From: Costus lasius
Taxonomy: Eukaryota; Streptophyta; Magnoliopsida; Zingiberales; Costaceae
Assembly: GCA_027563935.2 (NCBI GenBank)
Contig: CM050449.1
Coordinates: 76,132,556-76,196,555 of the forward strand
DNA length: 64,000 nt
Direction: 5' to 3'
Numbering within the stretch: the stretch's first letter is position 1; each line of letters opens with the position of its first letter. A program made the translations under genes and the position numbers. This document shows, piece by piece, positions 11,426 through 23,200 of the stretch. The notes under the pieces were generated by a model. It was given only the letters and a program-made list of their open reading frames with translations. It did not search any database and was not told the origin of the DNA.

Positions 11426-13258
11426 GGTGTTCGTTGCTGCAGGAATCTACAACAATGCAAGAACAGCAAGGTCAGTATCAATGTTTAGAATCAATCCAGG
11501 ACTTAAGAAAGATTCTTTTCTCACTATTTTATCTGACTGAAAAATCCATAAAAACAGTCCGAAAGAGTAACACTCTTCTAGTGAGATGGGATCCAGATTT
11601 CATACTTGGTCTCCGCGTCCCGCTCAGGCGAGATAAGATGCACAGAGAGTACAAGCACTAATTTCTGGTAGGCAGTCCCTGCCAATCGCCAACCCGTGCG
11701 ATTCCCCTTCATCTGGGCAATCCAGCAGACTGTGCCAACTGAGTTGGTACAACACAGTCTCTGATCCCACAGATGGCTGCCTCCATATAGCTAACATATG
11801 CCCCATATGTAGCCTACATGGTCAAGCTGACCTGACCTACTCCCTGTACCACCACGTGTTATGCTGAGCAACGAGAAGCGATAAATCCCTTCTCTGTAAC
11901 ACGCAGGTGAAATCACACACCGTCTGAAGATAGATGGGCGTGCCCACTGAGTGGGTACAACACGGCCCCAACGATAGTCAGAACAGTGAGGTTTCGCGTC
12001 AGAAGGCTTACGTGCTTGATATTTTGCGTTGGATTTTAACGGTCCTTTTATCTTCTTAACTATCATGCAAACCCTATGGTGATAGCAGAAGATAAATAAA
12101 TCATGCAATTCTAATTATTTAAACAATAAAAGAAAGCATGATGATCTTATGTGGTAAACGCCCATCAAGCCTAGGTAAGACCTTAAGAAAACTTAAGTCT
12201 TCACTTGAGCTTTTCATGAGTTATTTGCATCTTATTTGTCCCAGACCAGGGCCCAAGCGCCCTCTGCAGCTCAGGTGCGCCCACCAGGTAGATGCGCCTA
12301 TCACAGGGTCGAACCCTAGACCTCCCACCTGGTCAAGCCTCTGCCAAGTGTGCTCTGTGCTCTTGTTTGATTAAAAGTACAATTTAATCTATCTAGACAA
12401 GATTGACACGCAGGTCAATTACACAATAAATTAATTAAAATGTGATGCGCAGATCACAAATATAATAATTTACATTTTGTTTTAATCCAGGCACGCAGGC
12501 CCCAGCACAGCACACATTAAAAGGGCAACCCACATAAGATGAAATAGACATACATCATGGTATTCATTCATCATGTGATCCAATAACAAAATAAAATTTT
12601 GAAAACCCCTTGGCATCATTTTTATTTTTCTTATGTGCCCTACTACCTTACAACGGTCCATTAATAGGGATCCACTCATCAGACCTAGTCAGATCCACTG
12701 CCCTTGCATGCACCAAGTCCTAACTGACTTGAGTCGACCCAATGGTCAACCATGCATGTGCTGGGCTGAACAACCCTCATGAGTTCTGGCAAGCGGGTGT
12801 GACCCCGGGCCTAACTCATGTGTGTTCACTGGTTGTCTCAACCAGACATCGCTACACGCCTGTCTGCAGTCGACCTATAGCCACCTCGTGCTTGCGCACA
12901 GGTGCCATCTGGTCGACCCATCTAGGCTGTCAGATCGTCTGATCAGACTATTTGGATCTAGACTTGACTGTGACTTCAACCCTATCAACCCGTCTAAGGG
13001 TTTAAAGTAGGTGCTTATAGATCTAGATGGAGCGCGCAAGATGTTACAAGTTTTTAGGTAAAAACAACTTACAACATGCGCAACAAAGTAAGAAGCTTTC
13101 ATCTAAGTTAACATGCGCAACTAGATACTTGTATCTAAGGTAACAAGCGCAAACTTAATGAAACTTTCATATAGATCTATAACATGTATTAGCATACCCG
13201 GATCACAACAAGCAAAAGCAATCATATGAACATGCGAAAACCATGCTCTGATACCAAT
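11426..13258 (-). other. Leader (5' untranslated region) of copia A
   Basis: About 1.8 kb lies between the 5' LTR and the Gag ATG. It contains short frames only and none looks coding. On the element strand it holds the primer-binding site, a tRNA-like B box at 12306-12315 and the two palindromes CCCACTCAGTGGG and CCAACTCAGTTGG (complements near 11940-11960 and 11720-11745). Just before the ATG is a pyrimidine-rich stretch ending TTGTTGTAG that could be a 3' splice site. A leader of this size is usual for BARE-like elements. Confidence 0.8.
13245..13256 (-). promoter_or_regulatory. Primer-binding site of copia A (initiator-Met tRNA)
   Basis: The complement reads TGGTATCAGAGC, which pairs with the 3' end of plant initiator methionine tRNA. 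It lies 2 nt inside the 5' LTR. This is the usual first-strand primer of plant copia elements. Confidence 0.92.
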
Positions 13259-14933
13259 TGAAAGTCCCCTTCAAGGGGGAGCGAAACCCTAAAGTGGCGC
13301 ATGTAAATTCTTTTCGGGAGCGGAATTAGGGTTTCATAAGGATCTTTTGCATGCCATATGATCAACATCAACAGCTTATATAGATGAAAAGGATTCATAC
13401 CATAGCTATTAGTTCGAATGGCGTCTTGGAAGAAGAGATCGAAAGGGGTCTCCTCCACAAGATGCGCACACAAGATGAGAAGTAGCTTTCTTCTTGTCGC
13501 TCCTTGTGCTAGCAAGGATCTCCAAGTGTCCCTTGTCGCGTGAAGGAGATTTTGAGAGAGAGGACCTTGCTGGCCGAATTTTCCTCTTGGCGTGAAGAGC
13601 ACCCAAGACGAGAGAGGAAGAGGCTAGAGAGGCGTTCGAACATGGGAGCGTTTTCCTCTAGCAAAACGCCTTCCCAAAATAGCAAGTTTTAAGTTCACTT
13701 AAAACCTCCTCTTAAACCATCGAAAACTCCTCTTGCCTTTGAACCATACGTTCACATAAGTGAACCGGTTCAAATCAATTCGGTTTAGATGCATTTGGTT
13801 CAAAGACCAAATCAAACCAGCCCAAGCCTTGGCCTAGATCTCATTGAACCAATGGTTCAAGATCTAACTGTTGATCTCTTGATGCTTTTGATCTCACCGA
13901 TCTAGCATCACTACTCTCGATCGAAGCTTACCGATCTCAAGCCCTAATCAATCAAACATGATCAGACCAGATCTCACTTACAATCAGAGTTTAAACTCCT
14001 TTAAACTGAACCAAAACAATTCAGTCCACACGATCTGACTTAAGTAAGCCATATCATCAAATTATGCGACCCTAAGGGTTTCCTTTAAATGTCGGTAACG
14101 ATAACTTACGTTATCACGATCAGTGAGGAGTATCTAGCAACACATCACTGTCTCCCGATATAAAGGAAAGAGTCTTCTAAGACTACACCCAAACCACAGC
14201 ACAAGTGTGAATCCACTTCACTAGGCATACATGTTTCCTTTGCCACTGGATGTTCCTTTTGGACAAGCGTGTCAAGCTTGTAACTCCAATATGATGAGCA
14301 TGATTAGATCAGATGAACATAGTCACCTGGGTATGGCCATACACTTTCTCAATCACCTCATCCAGGGGGGCCCCTTTAGAACATCACACTCCAAACAAGG
14401 AGACGACAATCCTATATCTATCACTAGTGTCCTAACCTGACTCATGATCATTATCCAAGATAGTCTATAACCATTATGTTTCAAATGATATTGAACTACC
14501 TCAAAACAATGACAATCATCATTTAGAAACACAAGTGATCTCAAGTCAGAGGACATGTGCCACTTGTAGCAAACAAGGATTATTCACATTGTGACAAGCA
14601 ATTGAATATCCTAGTAGGGTCTGTCCAGTACATCCAATGTACCCATGAGTCTACATCTTATTCCATGCTCGAAGCATCCTATAAGATTAGAACACATATT
14701 AGTCTCAATCATATCAAGGCTGTCTCATGTTCACCAAGATATCTCGACTAAGGACATTACAGCATGTCAGCCAAGCTGAACAGCATTGAGACATTATTCA
14801 GAAGCACACTTATTGCAGCAGACAATGTAACAAACTGAATAACAACCATTGCCTTTATAAACATGAGAGTTTATACATGATACTGAAAGAATCCCAAGTC
14901 CTCAAACATTAGCCTTAAGGGCATACCCCAACA
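13259..14933 (-). repeat. 5' LTR of copia A, complete (1,675 bp)
   Basis: On the element strand the LTR starts TGTTGGGG (complement at 14926-14933) and ends CTTTCA at 13259. The last bases form a CCCCTT/AAGGGG hairpin. A TATA-like CTTTATATC (complement near 14160) is found at the same place in other copies; whether it is the promoter is inference. The right end abuts repeat F. Confidence 0.92.
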
Positions 14934-16783
14934 GATGTCGATGTCGATATCCATTCCGATGACTTGCGTAGCAGTGATGCACTGCTAGGTGCCACTCACT
15001 GCTTGTGGTGAACTTGGGTCAGCACTGCCAACGTCAAAGGAACCTACAGGGTCGCACACCTTGATACTCGAGTTTTCATATTGATCGGGTAGCCTTTAGA
15101 TCGAGTTATTGGATAACTTAGCTCTATTTGGGAGATTTCGCCAGTGCCAATCGGCCTGATGAGATGGAAGAGACTTATTGGAGCCAACTTTCATTTTTGG
15201 CATATTGACCAAATTAACTATGGTTAGCCTCATTTGACCTTGGGTTAATTTGAATTGGATCCAATAGCTTGGTTAACATGCATAATGGACTTTGGGCTAG
15301 GCCCATTGCTTAGTTGGGCTTGCTAATAAGTTGTAATGAAGAGCTAAGAGGCTTAAAGGGTATAATGGGGAGAACATTATCAAATTGGCGCATGAAGACT
15401 CCTAATTGGATTAGGAGTGGCGCATGCTTCTTAATTAGGTCTCTTCTTGTGATTGATTTGATTTAGAATCTGATCTAATCACATAAGATATTAATTGAGA
15501 TATAATTTAAGCAAGTGGGGCTCATTATTTACTTAATTAGAATCCTAATTCAAGTAGGATTTTCGCCCAAGCCAATTTAGGCAAGGATTCATGATGGCTT
15601 GACCTTGTCATTGCGCATGCATGAATCTATTGCCTCATATGGGCTGATGTAGGTGCATATGGCATGAGCTTGCTTAGGCAAGGCTTATGCGCATATGGTA
15701 CTAGGGATTTGATCAAATAATTTGATTGGATAATTTCCTTAAATTAAGCCATAATCGCCCACACTTGCCTTCTTCTCTAACCGCCTCTTAATGCTATATA
15801 AGAAGCACCTTGCCGCCCCCTCTTGGTGTTGACTCTCTTGGAGACGTGGTGATCTTGAGGGGCGACGGCTTGGAGTCTTGGAGCTTCTCTTCTTCCATCA
15901 AAGGGCGCAAGCAAGCTTCTTCTTCCTCCTCCTTCCTTTTCTTGGGAAAAAGGATCAAGAAGGCTTGCAGTTTCCACTCCTCTTCATTCTCTTTTGCGCA
16001 TCCCTCCTTGGTGGTGGCTCAAGGTGATTGGAGGACTCTCTTAGGGCATGGATCTTCTTCCCGAGGCTAGCACCGGGCATGGAAGAAGAGGACTTGAGGC
16101 ATCCGTGTGTGTGAGACTGCAGAGGGCGCACGCTTGGGCGCCTATCTCGACATCGGCCTCGTCTTGCTTTAAGGTATTTTCTATCTCATCGTGTTGACTC
16201 CCTCGCTTGACGATTTGCACTAGGTTTTTGAGACTGGCCTGTTACGGGGATATTCGTCCACTATGCAATGTATTTGTGTTGATATGACTCTGAAAAAATT
16301 GTAAAATATCCTCGGGGTTTCCTAATAGAGGGAAGCTTGATCTCCACGGGGCCCCCCTATGGTTGATTGACGGAAAGCATATGACCATACCCAGGTGAAA
16401 GCCTGATGTTGTCATGACCATGAGATTGGATGAAAACAAAGTGGTGACACACTTTGTCCAATCGGATATCAGTTTGGCAAAGAGACTGTCATGCATCGGT
16501 ATCCTGTTGCGATGATGGGGATATCGATATTGATATCCATTCAGAAGACTTGGGTAGCAATGATGCACTGCTAGGTGCCACTCACTGCTTGTGATGACCT
16601 GAGTCCATCACTGCCAACTTCAGAGGAACCTATAGGGTCGCACAACTTGATACTCGAGTTTTCACATTGATCGGGTAGCCTTTACATCGAGTTATTGGAT
16701 GACTCAGATCTATTTGGGAGATTTCATCAGCGCCAATGGGCCTGATGAGATGGAAGAGACCAATTGGAACTAACTTCCATTTT
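14934..16783. repeat. F repeat: one full 1,586-bp unit and the start of the next, LTR-like
   Basis: GATATCCATTC followed by a closely related sequence occurs at 14946 and again at 16532, so this block is a head-to-tail tandem repeat of period 1,586. Parts of F are recognisably related to the central copia LTR: GGGGCCCCCC, then ACCATACCCAGG, then TTGTCCAATC, then a stretch like GTGCCACTCACTG and AGGGTCGCACAA. This suggests each unit derives from an LTR of a diverged related family. Short frames at 15810-16070 (plus) and 16242-16568 (minus) recur in the other F block, but they are of low complexity or lie opposite similar frames, so I do not call them genes. Copia B is inserted at the right end. 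Confidence 0.8.
15795..15802 (+). promoter_or_regulatory. TATA-box-like motif TATATAAG in F unit 1
   Basis: TATATAAG lies about 70 bp into the segment missing from unit 2. The downstream sequence is pyrimidine-rich and conserved at 63251 onward. If F is an LTR derivative, this would be its core promoter. The motif alone is the evidence. Confidence 0.4.
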
Positions 16784-18463
16784 TGTTGGGGTATGCCCTT
16801 AAGGCTAATGTTTGAGGCCTTGGGATTCTTTCAGTATCATGTATAAACTCTTATGTTTATAAAGGCAATGGTTGTTATTCAGTTTGTTACATTGTCTGCT
16901 GCAATAAGTGTACTTCTGAATAATGTCTCAATGTTGTTCAGCTTGGCTGACATGCTGTATTGTCCTTAGTCGAGATATCTTGGTGAACTTGAGACAGCCT
17001 TGATATGATTGAGACTAATATGTGTTCTAATCTTATAGGATGCTTCGAGCATGGAATGAGATGTAGACTCATGGGTACATTGGATGTACTGGACAGACCC
17101 TACTAGGATATTCAATTGCTTGTCACAATGTGAATAATCCTTGTATGCAACAAGTGGCATATTTCCTCTGACTTGAGATCACTTGTGTTTCTAAATGATG
17201 ATTGGCATTGTTTTGAGGTAGTTCAATATCATTTGAAACATAATGGTTATAGACTATCTTGGATAATGAGCATGAGTCATGTTAGGGCACTAGTGATAGA
17301 TAAAGGATTGCCGTCTCCTAGTTTGGAGTGTGATGTTCTAAAGGGGCCCCCCTGGATGAGATGATTGAGAAAGTGTATGGCCATACCCAGATGACTGTGT
17401 TCATCTGATCTAATCATTCTCATCATATTGGAGTCACAGGCTTGACACGCTTGTCCAATAAGAACATCTAGTGGCAAAGGAAACATGTATGCCTAGTGAA
17501 GTGGATTCACACTTGTGCTGTGGTTTGGGTGTAGTCTTGGAAGACTCTTTCCTTTATATCGGGAGACAGTGATGTGTTGCTAGATACCCCTCACTGATCG
17601 TGATAACGTAAGTTATCGTTACCGACATTTAAAGGAAACCCTTAGGGTCGCACAATTTGATGATATGGCTTACTTATGTCAGATCGTGTGGACTGAATTG
17701 TTTTGGTTCAGTTTAAAGGAGTTTAAACTCTGATTGTAAGTGAGATCTGGTCTGATCATGTTTGATTGAATAGGGCTTGAGATCGGTAAGCTTCGATCGA
17801 GAGATTGGATGCTAGATCAGTGAGATTGAGAGCATCGAGAGATGAACGGTTAGATCTTGAACCATTTGGTTTAATGAGATCTGAACCAATGTTGATTTGA
17901 TTTGGTCTTTGAACCAAATGCATTGAACCGAATGAATTGAATCGGTTCACTTATGTGAACGCTTGGTTCGAATGGGAGACGTTCGAAGGTAACGTGGGAT
18001 TGAATGAGGACTTAGTGCTTTCTATTTTTAGAAAGGCGTTTTTCCTCCTTTGGTTAATTCCCAACGTTTTCGAATGTGGGGGTTACTCTCTCGCTCTCTC
18101 TCGCCGACTTGTGCTCTTGCGCTCGTCTTGGGTGATCTTCACGCCAAAGGAGAAGGTTCAATCAGCATAGAAGATTCATCTCTTCTCTTTCACACACAAA
18201 AGGACACTTGGAGATCCTTGCTAGCACAAGGAGTAGCCGACCACTCAACTTGTGTGCGTCATCTTTGGAGGAAAGCCTTATCGCCTTCTTCTTCCAAGCC
18301 GCCATCCAACCAAATGGCTATGGTATGATTCCATCTATGATCTATGCAATTTTAAGTTGATCATATATGATGTATGCGATCCTTATGAAACCCTAATTCC
18401 GCTGCCGAAAAAGAAATTTTCATGGCTATGGGTTTCGCCCCCCCTCACGAAAGGGGTCCTTCA
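16784..18463 (+). repeat. 5' LTR of copia B (1,680 bp)
   Basis: It starts TGTTGGGG after ATTTT and ends GTCCTTCA, 2 nt before the primer-binding site. It contains the hairpins GATAAC-GTAA-GTTATC and GTTCAC-TTAT-GTGAAC and the terminal CCCCT/AGGGG inverted repeat. Confidence 0.93.
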
Positions 18464-18465
18464 AT

Positions 18466-18477
18466 TGGTATCAGAGC
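18466..18477 (+). promoter_or_regulatory. Primer-binding site of copia B
   Basis: TGGTATCAGAGC is a 12-nt match to the initiator-Met tRNA 3' end, 2 nt after the LTR. Confidence 0.92.
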
Positions 18478-19362
18478 GCCAAGGTTATGCATGATCTTAT
18501 ATGATTGCTTTGCGTTATTGTGATCCATGCTTTGCGTTTATGATTAGATCTAAAACTATCATCATGCGAAATATACATGCTAGCCTTTAGATGTATGTTT
18601 ATTCTTAAGTTGCGCATGTATGATGTTTATGTTGGCGCATGTTAATGTTTTTGTCAAAAACTTATCTTGCGCGTCCCTCCCATTAGATCTAAGCGCTTGC
18701 TATAAACCCTTAGACGGGTTAGTAGGGTTGAAATCATCACCTAGTTAAGATCCAACCAGTCTGATCAGACCATCTGACAGCCTAGATGGGTCGACCAGAT
18801 GGCACCTGTGCGCAAGCACGAGGTGGCTATAGGTCGACTGCATCAAGAGCGTGTAGCGATGTCTGGTTGAGACAACCAGTGAACGCCAAATGAGTTAGGC
18901 CCGGGGTCACACCCGTTTGCCAGAACTCATGAGGGTCGTTCAGCCCAGCGCATGCATGGTTGACCATTAGGTCAACTCAAGTCAGTTAGGACTTGGTGCA
19001 TGCAAGGGCAGTGGATAAGACTAGGTCTGATGAGTGGATCCCTAGTAATGGACCGTTGTAAGGTAGTAAGGCACATAAGAAAATTAAAATTGATTCCAAT
19101 GGGATTTCGAAAATTTTTATTTTCTTATTTGGATCACATGTTGATTGCATACCATGATGAGTGTCTATTTCATCTTATGTGGGTTGCCCTTTTAATGTGT
19201 GCTGTGCTGGGGCCTGCGTGCCTGGAAGTAAATTGTAAATTAATTTTATTGTGATCTGCGTATCACATGTTATTTAATTTATAATGTGTAATTGACCTGC
19301 GAGTCAATCTTGTCTAGATAGATTAAATTGTATTTTAATCAGACAAGAGCACAGAGCACACT

Positions 19363-19421
19363 TGGCAGAGGCGCATGCAGCAATGGCTTGACCAGGTGGG
19401 AGGTCCAGGGTTCGACTCTGG
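19363..19421 (+). other. tRNA-like segment with A-box and B-box matches (possible SINE remnant)
   Basis: TGGCAGAGG at 19363-19371 resembles a Pol III A box, and GGTTCGACTC at 19409-19418 matches a B box. The latter sits in a T-arm-like stem: CCAGG, loop GTTCGAC, TCTGG. The leader of A has the same segment (B box complement at 12306-12315), while the leaders of C and D lack it. No complete tRNA fold is seen, so this is a tRNA-derived remnant at most. Confidence 0.35.
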
Positions 19422-19726
19422 GACAGGCGCATTTACCTGGTGGGCGCACCAGAGCTGCAATGGGCGCTTGGGCCCTGGGTTGGGCCAGATGAGATGCAAA
19501 AGACCCATGAAGAGCTCAAGTGAAGACTTAAGTTAAATTAAGGTCTTACCTAGGCTTATGGGCTTTTACCACATAAGATTAGCATGCTTTCTATTTATTG
19601 TTTATATAACTAGAATTGCATGATTTAATCTTCTGCTATCGCCATAGGTTATGATTTAAATAAATTGCATGATTTATTTACCACATAATATTTAATCTTT
19701 CTGACTATCGTTGGGGCCGTGTTGTA

Positions 19727-19739
19727 CCCACTCAGTGGG
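19727..19739. promoter_or_regulatory. Leader palindrome 1, CCCACTCAGTGGG
   Basis: A 6+1+6 self-complementary element in the copia leader. It is also present in A, C (around 27374) and D (around 35659), always with a related second palindrome about 208 bp further on. It is a candidate RNA dimerisation or packaging signal; that role is inference. Confidence 0.45.
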
Positions 19740-19934
19740 CACGCCCATCTATCTTCAGACAGTGTGTGATTACACCTGCGTGCTACAGAGAAGGGATTTA
19801 TCGCTTCTCGTTGCTCAGCATAGCACGTGGTGGTCCAGGGAGTAGGTCAGGTCAGCTTGACCGTGTAGGCTACATACTGAGCATATGTGAGCTATATGGA
19901 GGCAGCCATCTGTGGGATCAGAGACTGTGTTGTA

Positions 19935-19947
19935 CCAACTCAGTTGG
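19935..19947. promoter_or_regulatory. Leader palindrome 2, CCAACTCAGTTGG
   Basis: This is the partner of palindrome 1. The surrounding TTGTACC and GCAC are the same, and the inner C:G pair is replaced by A:T on both arms, so the self-complementarity is kept. It is present at the same place in A, C and D. Confidence 0.45.
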
Positions 19948-20255
19948 CACAGTCTGCTGGATTGCCCAGATGAAGGGGAATCGCATGGGTTGGCGATTGG
20001 CAAGGATTGCCTACCAGAAACTAGTGCTTGTACTCTCTGTGCATCTTATCTCGCCTGAGCGGGACGCGGAGACCAAGTATGAAATCTGGATCCCATCTCA
20101 CTAAAAGAGTGTTACTCTTTCGGACTGTTTAATGGATTTTTTAGTCAGATAAAATAGTGAGAAAAGAATCTTTCTTAAGTCCTGGATTGATTCTAAACAT
20201 TGATACTGACCTTGCTGTTCTTGCATTGTTGTAGATTACTGCAGCAACGAACACC

Positions 20256-23200
20256 ACGAATTTCAATGTGCGATCCCTACTGGAAAGGGAGAAGTTTGCT
20301 GGGCCAAACTTCTCAGACTGGTACGGACACCTTAAGATTGTTCTTAAGGCAGAAAGGAAACTGTATGTCCTAGAGACGGCTATACCGCCTCAACCCGCTG
20401 CGAACGCCGCAAGGGCGGTTCGGGATGCCTATGAAAAGCATGTCAATGATAGCATTGATGTCGCTTGCCTGATGCTTGCATCTATGACGCCAGAGCTGCA
20501 GTGTCAGCATGAGGATCTATCTGCTATACAGATTATAGCAAACCTCAAGATGTTGTATGCTGCACAGGCCAGGACTGAACGCTACAATTTGACTAAGCTT
20601 TTCTTTCAGAGCAAACTGGCTGAAGGGAGTCCAGTGGGAGCTCACGTACTCAAGATGATTGGGTACAAGGAGGCTCTAGAGAAACTGGGACATACCGTCA
20701 ATCAGGAGCTTGCTGTAGACATCATATTGCAGTCTCTCCCGACCTCTTTCGATCCGTTCATCATTAACTTTAATATGAACAAGATTGACTGTACGCCGGC
20801 AGAGTTACTGAATATGCTCTTGACTACAGAGCTGACGCTAAAGGGAAAGCCTTCAACCTCTGTCTTGATGGTTCCTTCCAGGAACAAGAAGAAGGGGAAG
20901 AAGGGCAAAGCCCCTGTCAAGAGCTACAACAAGGCTCTGAAACAAAAGGTTAAGCGGTCGAAGGAATACAGATGTTTCCATTGTGGCCAGCTGGGTCACT
21001 GGAAAAAGGACTGTAAAGCGCTCCAAGGAGACAAGAAGGGAAGCATCGCTTCTAGCTCAGGTATTTTTGTGACTGAGGTCATGTTTTCTTCTTCTATCTC
21101 ATGGGTGTTGGACACTACATGTGGAGTTCACATTTGTTCAAATGTACAGGAACTCAAGAGAAGAAGACAGGTGGGACAGCATGAGGTGGACCTACGAGTT
21201 GGAAACGGGGCACGGGTTGCTGCTGTTGCTGTAGGAGTTTATTACATCTCATTACCATCTGGACTTGTATTGGAACTAGACAATTGTTACTTTGTACCAA
21301 GCATTACGAAAAATATTATCTCTATTCCTGCTCTTGTCAGGAAAGGATTTTCCTTTGAATGCAATATTTCAAAGTGTGTTATTTCTTATGATAATATTGT
21401 TTATGCTACTGGGTCGATTAACAATGGGTTATTCATGTTGGACATGGAATGTTCTATACAACAAATTGATATTAAGAAAGCCAAGTATGCTGATAACAGC
21501 ACCTTGCTATGGCATAGTCGTTTAGGCCATATTAACAAGAAATGCATTAAGCGGTTGCATGACCATGGACTGCTGGGATCATTCTCCTATGAGGAGCTTG
21601 ATACATGCGAAGCTTGTTTAATGGGTAAAATGATGAAGTCCCCTTTTTCTAACAAAGGTCAAAGGGCTTCAGATTTACTTGACCTTATATACAGTGATGT
21701 GTGTGGGCCATTTAGTAAACATGCCAGAGGTAGCTATTCATACTTCATTACCTTTACTGATGATTTCAGTAGATTCGGGTATGTCTATCTCATGAGACAC
21801 AAGAGTGAATCTTTTGACAAGTTCAAAGAGTTCAAAAATGAAGTACAGAATCAGCTAGGGCGAAATATCAAGGCACTTCGCTTAGATCGAGGTGGAGAAT
21901 ACCTAAGTCGAGAGTTTACTGACTATCTGAAGGAGTGTGGGATTATCTCACAGCTCACTCCGCCAGGAACACCGCAATGGAATGGTGTGTCCGAGAGGAG
22001 AAATAGAACATTACTTGATATGGTTCGTTCTATGATGAGTCAGGCTACTCTACCTTACTCCTTTTGGGGATTTGCACTGGAAACAGCTGCAAAGGTACTA
22101 AACCGAGTGCCATCCAAGGCAGTTTCAAAGACTCCATATGAGTTATGGTATGGGAAACAGCCGAGCTTGACATTTATTAAGATCTGGGGTTGCGAGGCTT
22201 ATGTCAAAAAGCTCGCCTCTGGGAAACTAGAGAGCAGATCTGACAAATGCATCTTTGTCGGTTACCCTAAAGAAACGAAGGGTTATTATTTCTACAATCC
22301 CAAAGAGAACAAGGTATTTGTTGCTCGGACGGCCATTTTTCTTGAGAAGGAATTTCTTCTGCAAGAGGCCAGTGGGAGAGAAATAAAACTGGATGAGAAT
22401 CCAGAGGAAGGACAAAGTAGTCAAGCACAGTTGGATGAGCATGAGCCAGTAGAACAGGTTATTGAACAACCTGAGGCTCAGATATCACGGGAACCGCGAA
22501 GATCGGGAAGGGTCCGTCGACAGCCTGAGCGCTATGACGGAGTCTACATCATTGATCATGATGAACCCCTCACTTATGCGGATGCGGTCAGTGGACCGGA
22601 ATCAGCGAGATGGCTTGAAGCTATGCGAGCCGAGATGGACTCCATGTCAGATAACCAAGTTTGGGATTTGGTTGATCCGCCTCCGGGAATAATCCCTATA
22701 GGCTGTAAATGGATCTTCAAGAAGAAGATTGACATGGATGGTAACGTGGTTACCTATAAAGGCAGGCTAGTTGCGAAAGGTTTCAAACAAATCTACGGGA
22801 TAGATTATGATGAAACTTTCTCTCCTGTAGCCATGTTCAAGTCTATTCGGATTATTCTTGCGATAGCAGCATATTATGATTATGAGATCTGGCAGATGGA
22901 TGTGAAGACCGCTTTCCTTAATGGAAATCTGGATCAGGATGTGTATATGACACAACCTGAAGGTTTCACTAATCCATCAGATCGTCATAAAATATGCAAG
23001 TTAAAGAAGTCCATTTATGGACTTAAGCAAGCATCTAGAAGCTGGAATATTCGTTTTGATGAATCCATCTGTGAATTTGGTTTCACCAAGAATGAAGATG
23101 ACCCGTGTGTGTATAAGAGGTTTAGTGGGAGCGTGATTACTTTCCTAGTCCTCTACGTCGATGATATCTTGATCATTGTAAACGATATTCCTGAACTACA

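Larger units (their letters stand above)
5975..14933 (-). mobile_element. Copia A (Angela/BARE-like), nearly complete, minus strand
   Basis: In element order this has a 5' LTR at 13259-14933, primer-binding site 13245-13256, leader 11426-13258, an uninterrupted polyprotein 7541-11425, a polypurine tract and a 3' LTR cut by the gypsy insertion at 5974/5975. The right flank GATGT (14934-14938) should be one target duplication; the left partner lies outside. The two LTRs differ at about 18 places over about 1.55 kb, so A is older than B, C and D. It is the only copia element here with an undamaged coding frame, but its broken 3' LTR should prevent its own mobilisation. Confidence 0.92.
18464..20255 (+). 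other. Leader of copia B
   Basis: This is a non-coding leader of about 1.8 kb, colinear with that of A. It holds a tRNA-like segment (19363-19421), the paired palindromes at 19727-19739 and 19935-19947, and a pyrimidine-rich TTGCATTGTTGTAG just before the Gag frame. That TAG (20232-20234) is also in frame with Gag, so no upstream AUG in the unspliced RNA can open the frame. Confidence 0.78.

Noticed and set aside
15810..16070. Ser-rich 86-codon frame in F, partly repeated at 63297-63521
   Set aside because: It is of low complexity, lies downstream of a TATA-like motif where an untranslated leader is expected, and changes at its ends between the two copies. I see no sign of coding constraint.
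16242..16568. 108-codon minus-strand frame in F, with a relative at 63705-63947
   Set aside because: It lies opposite the part of F that resembles the copia LTR, where similar antisense frames occur by shared ancestry. There is no recognisable domain.
19000..19254. 84-codon frame in the leader of copia B, with a relative in A (12482-12679)
   Set aside because: Length and ends differ between copies and the frame is not kept in C or D. It is treated as chance frames in a conserved leader.
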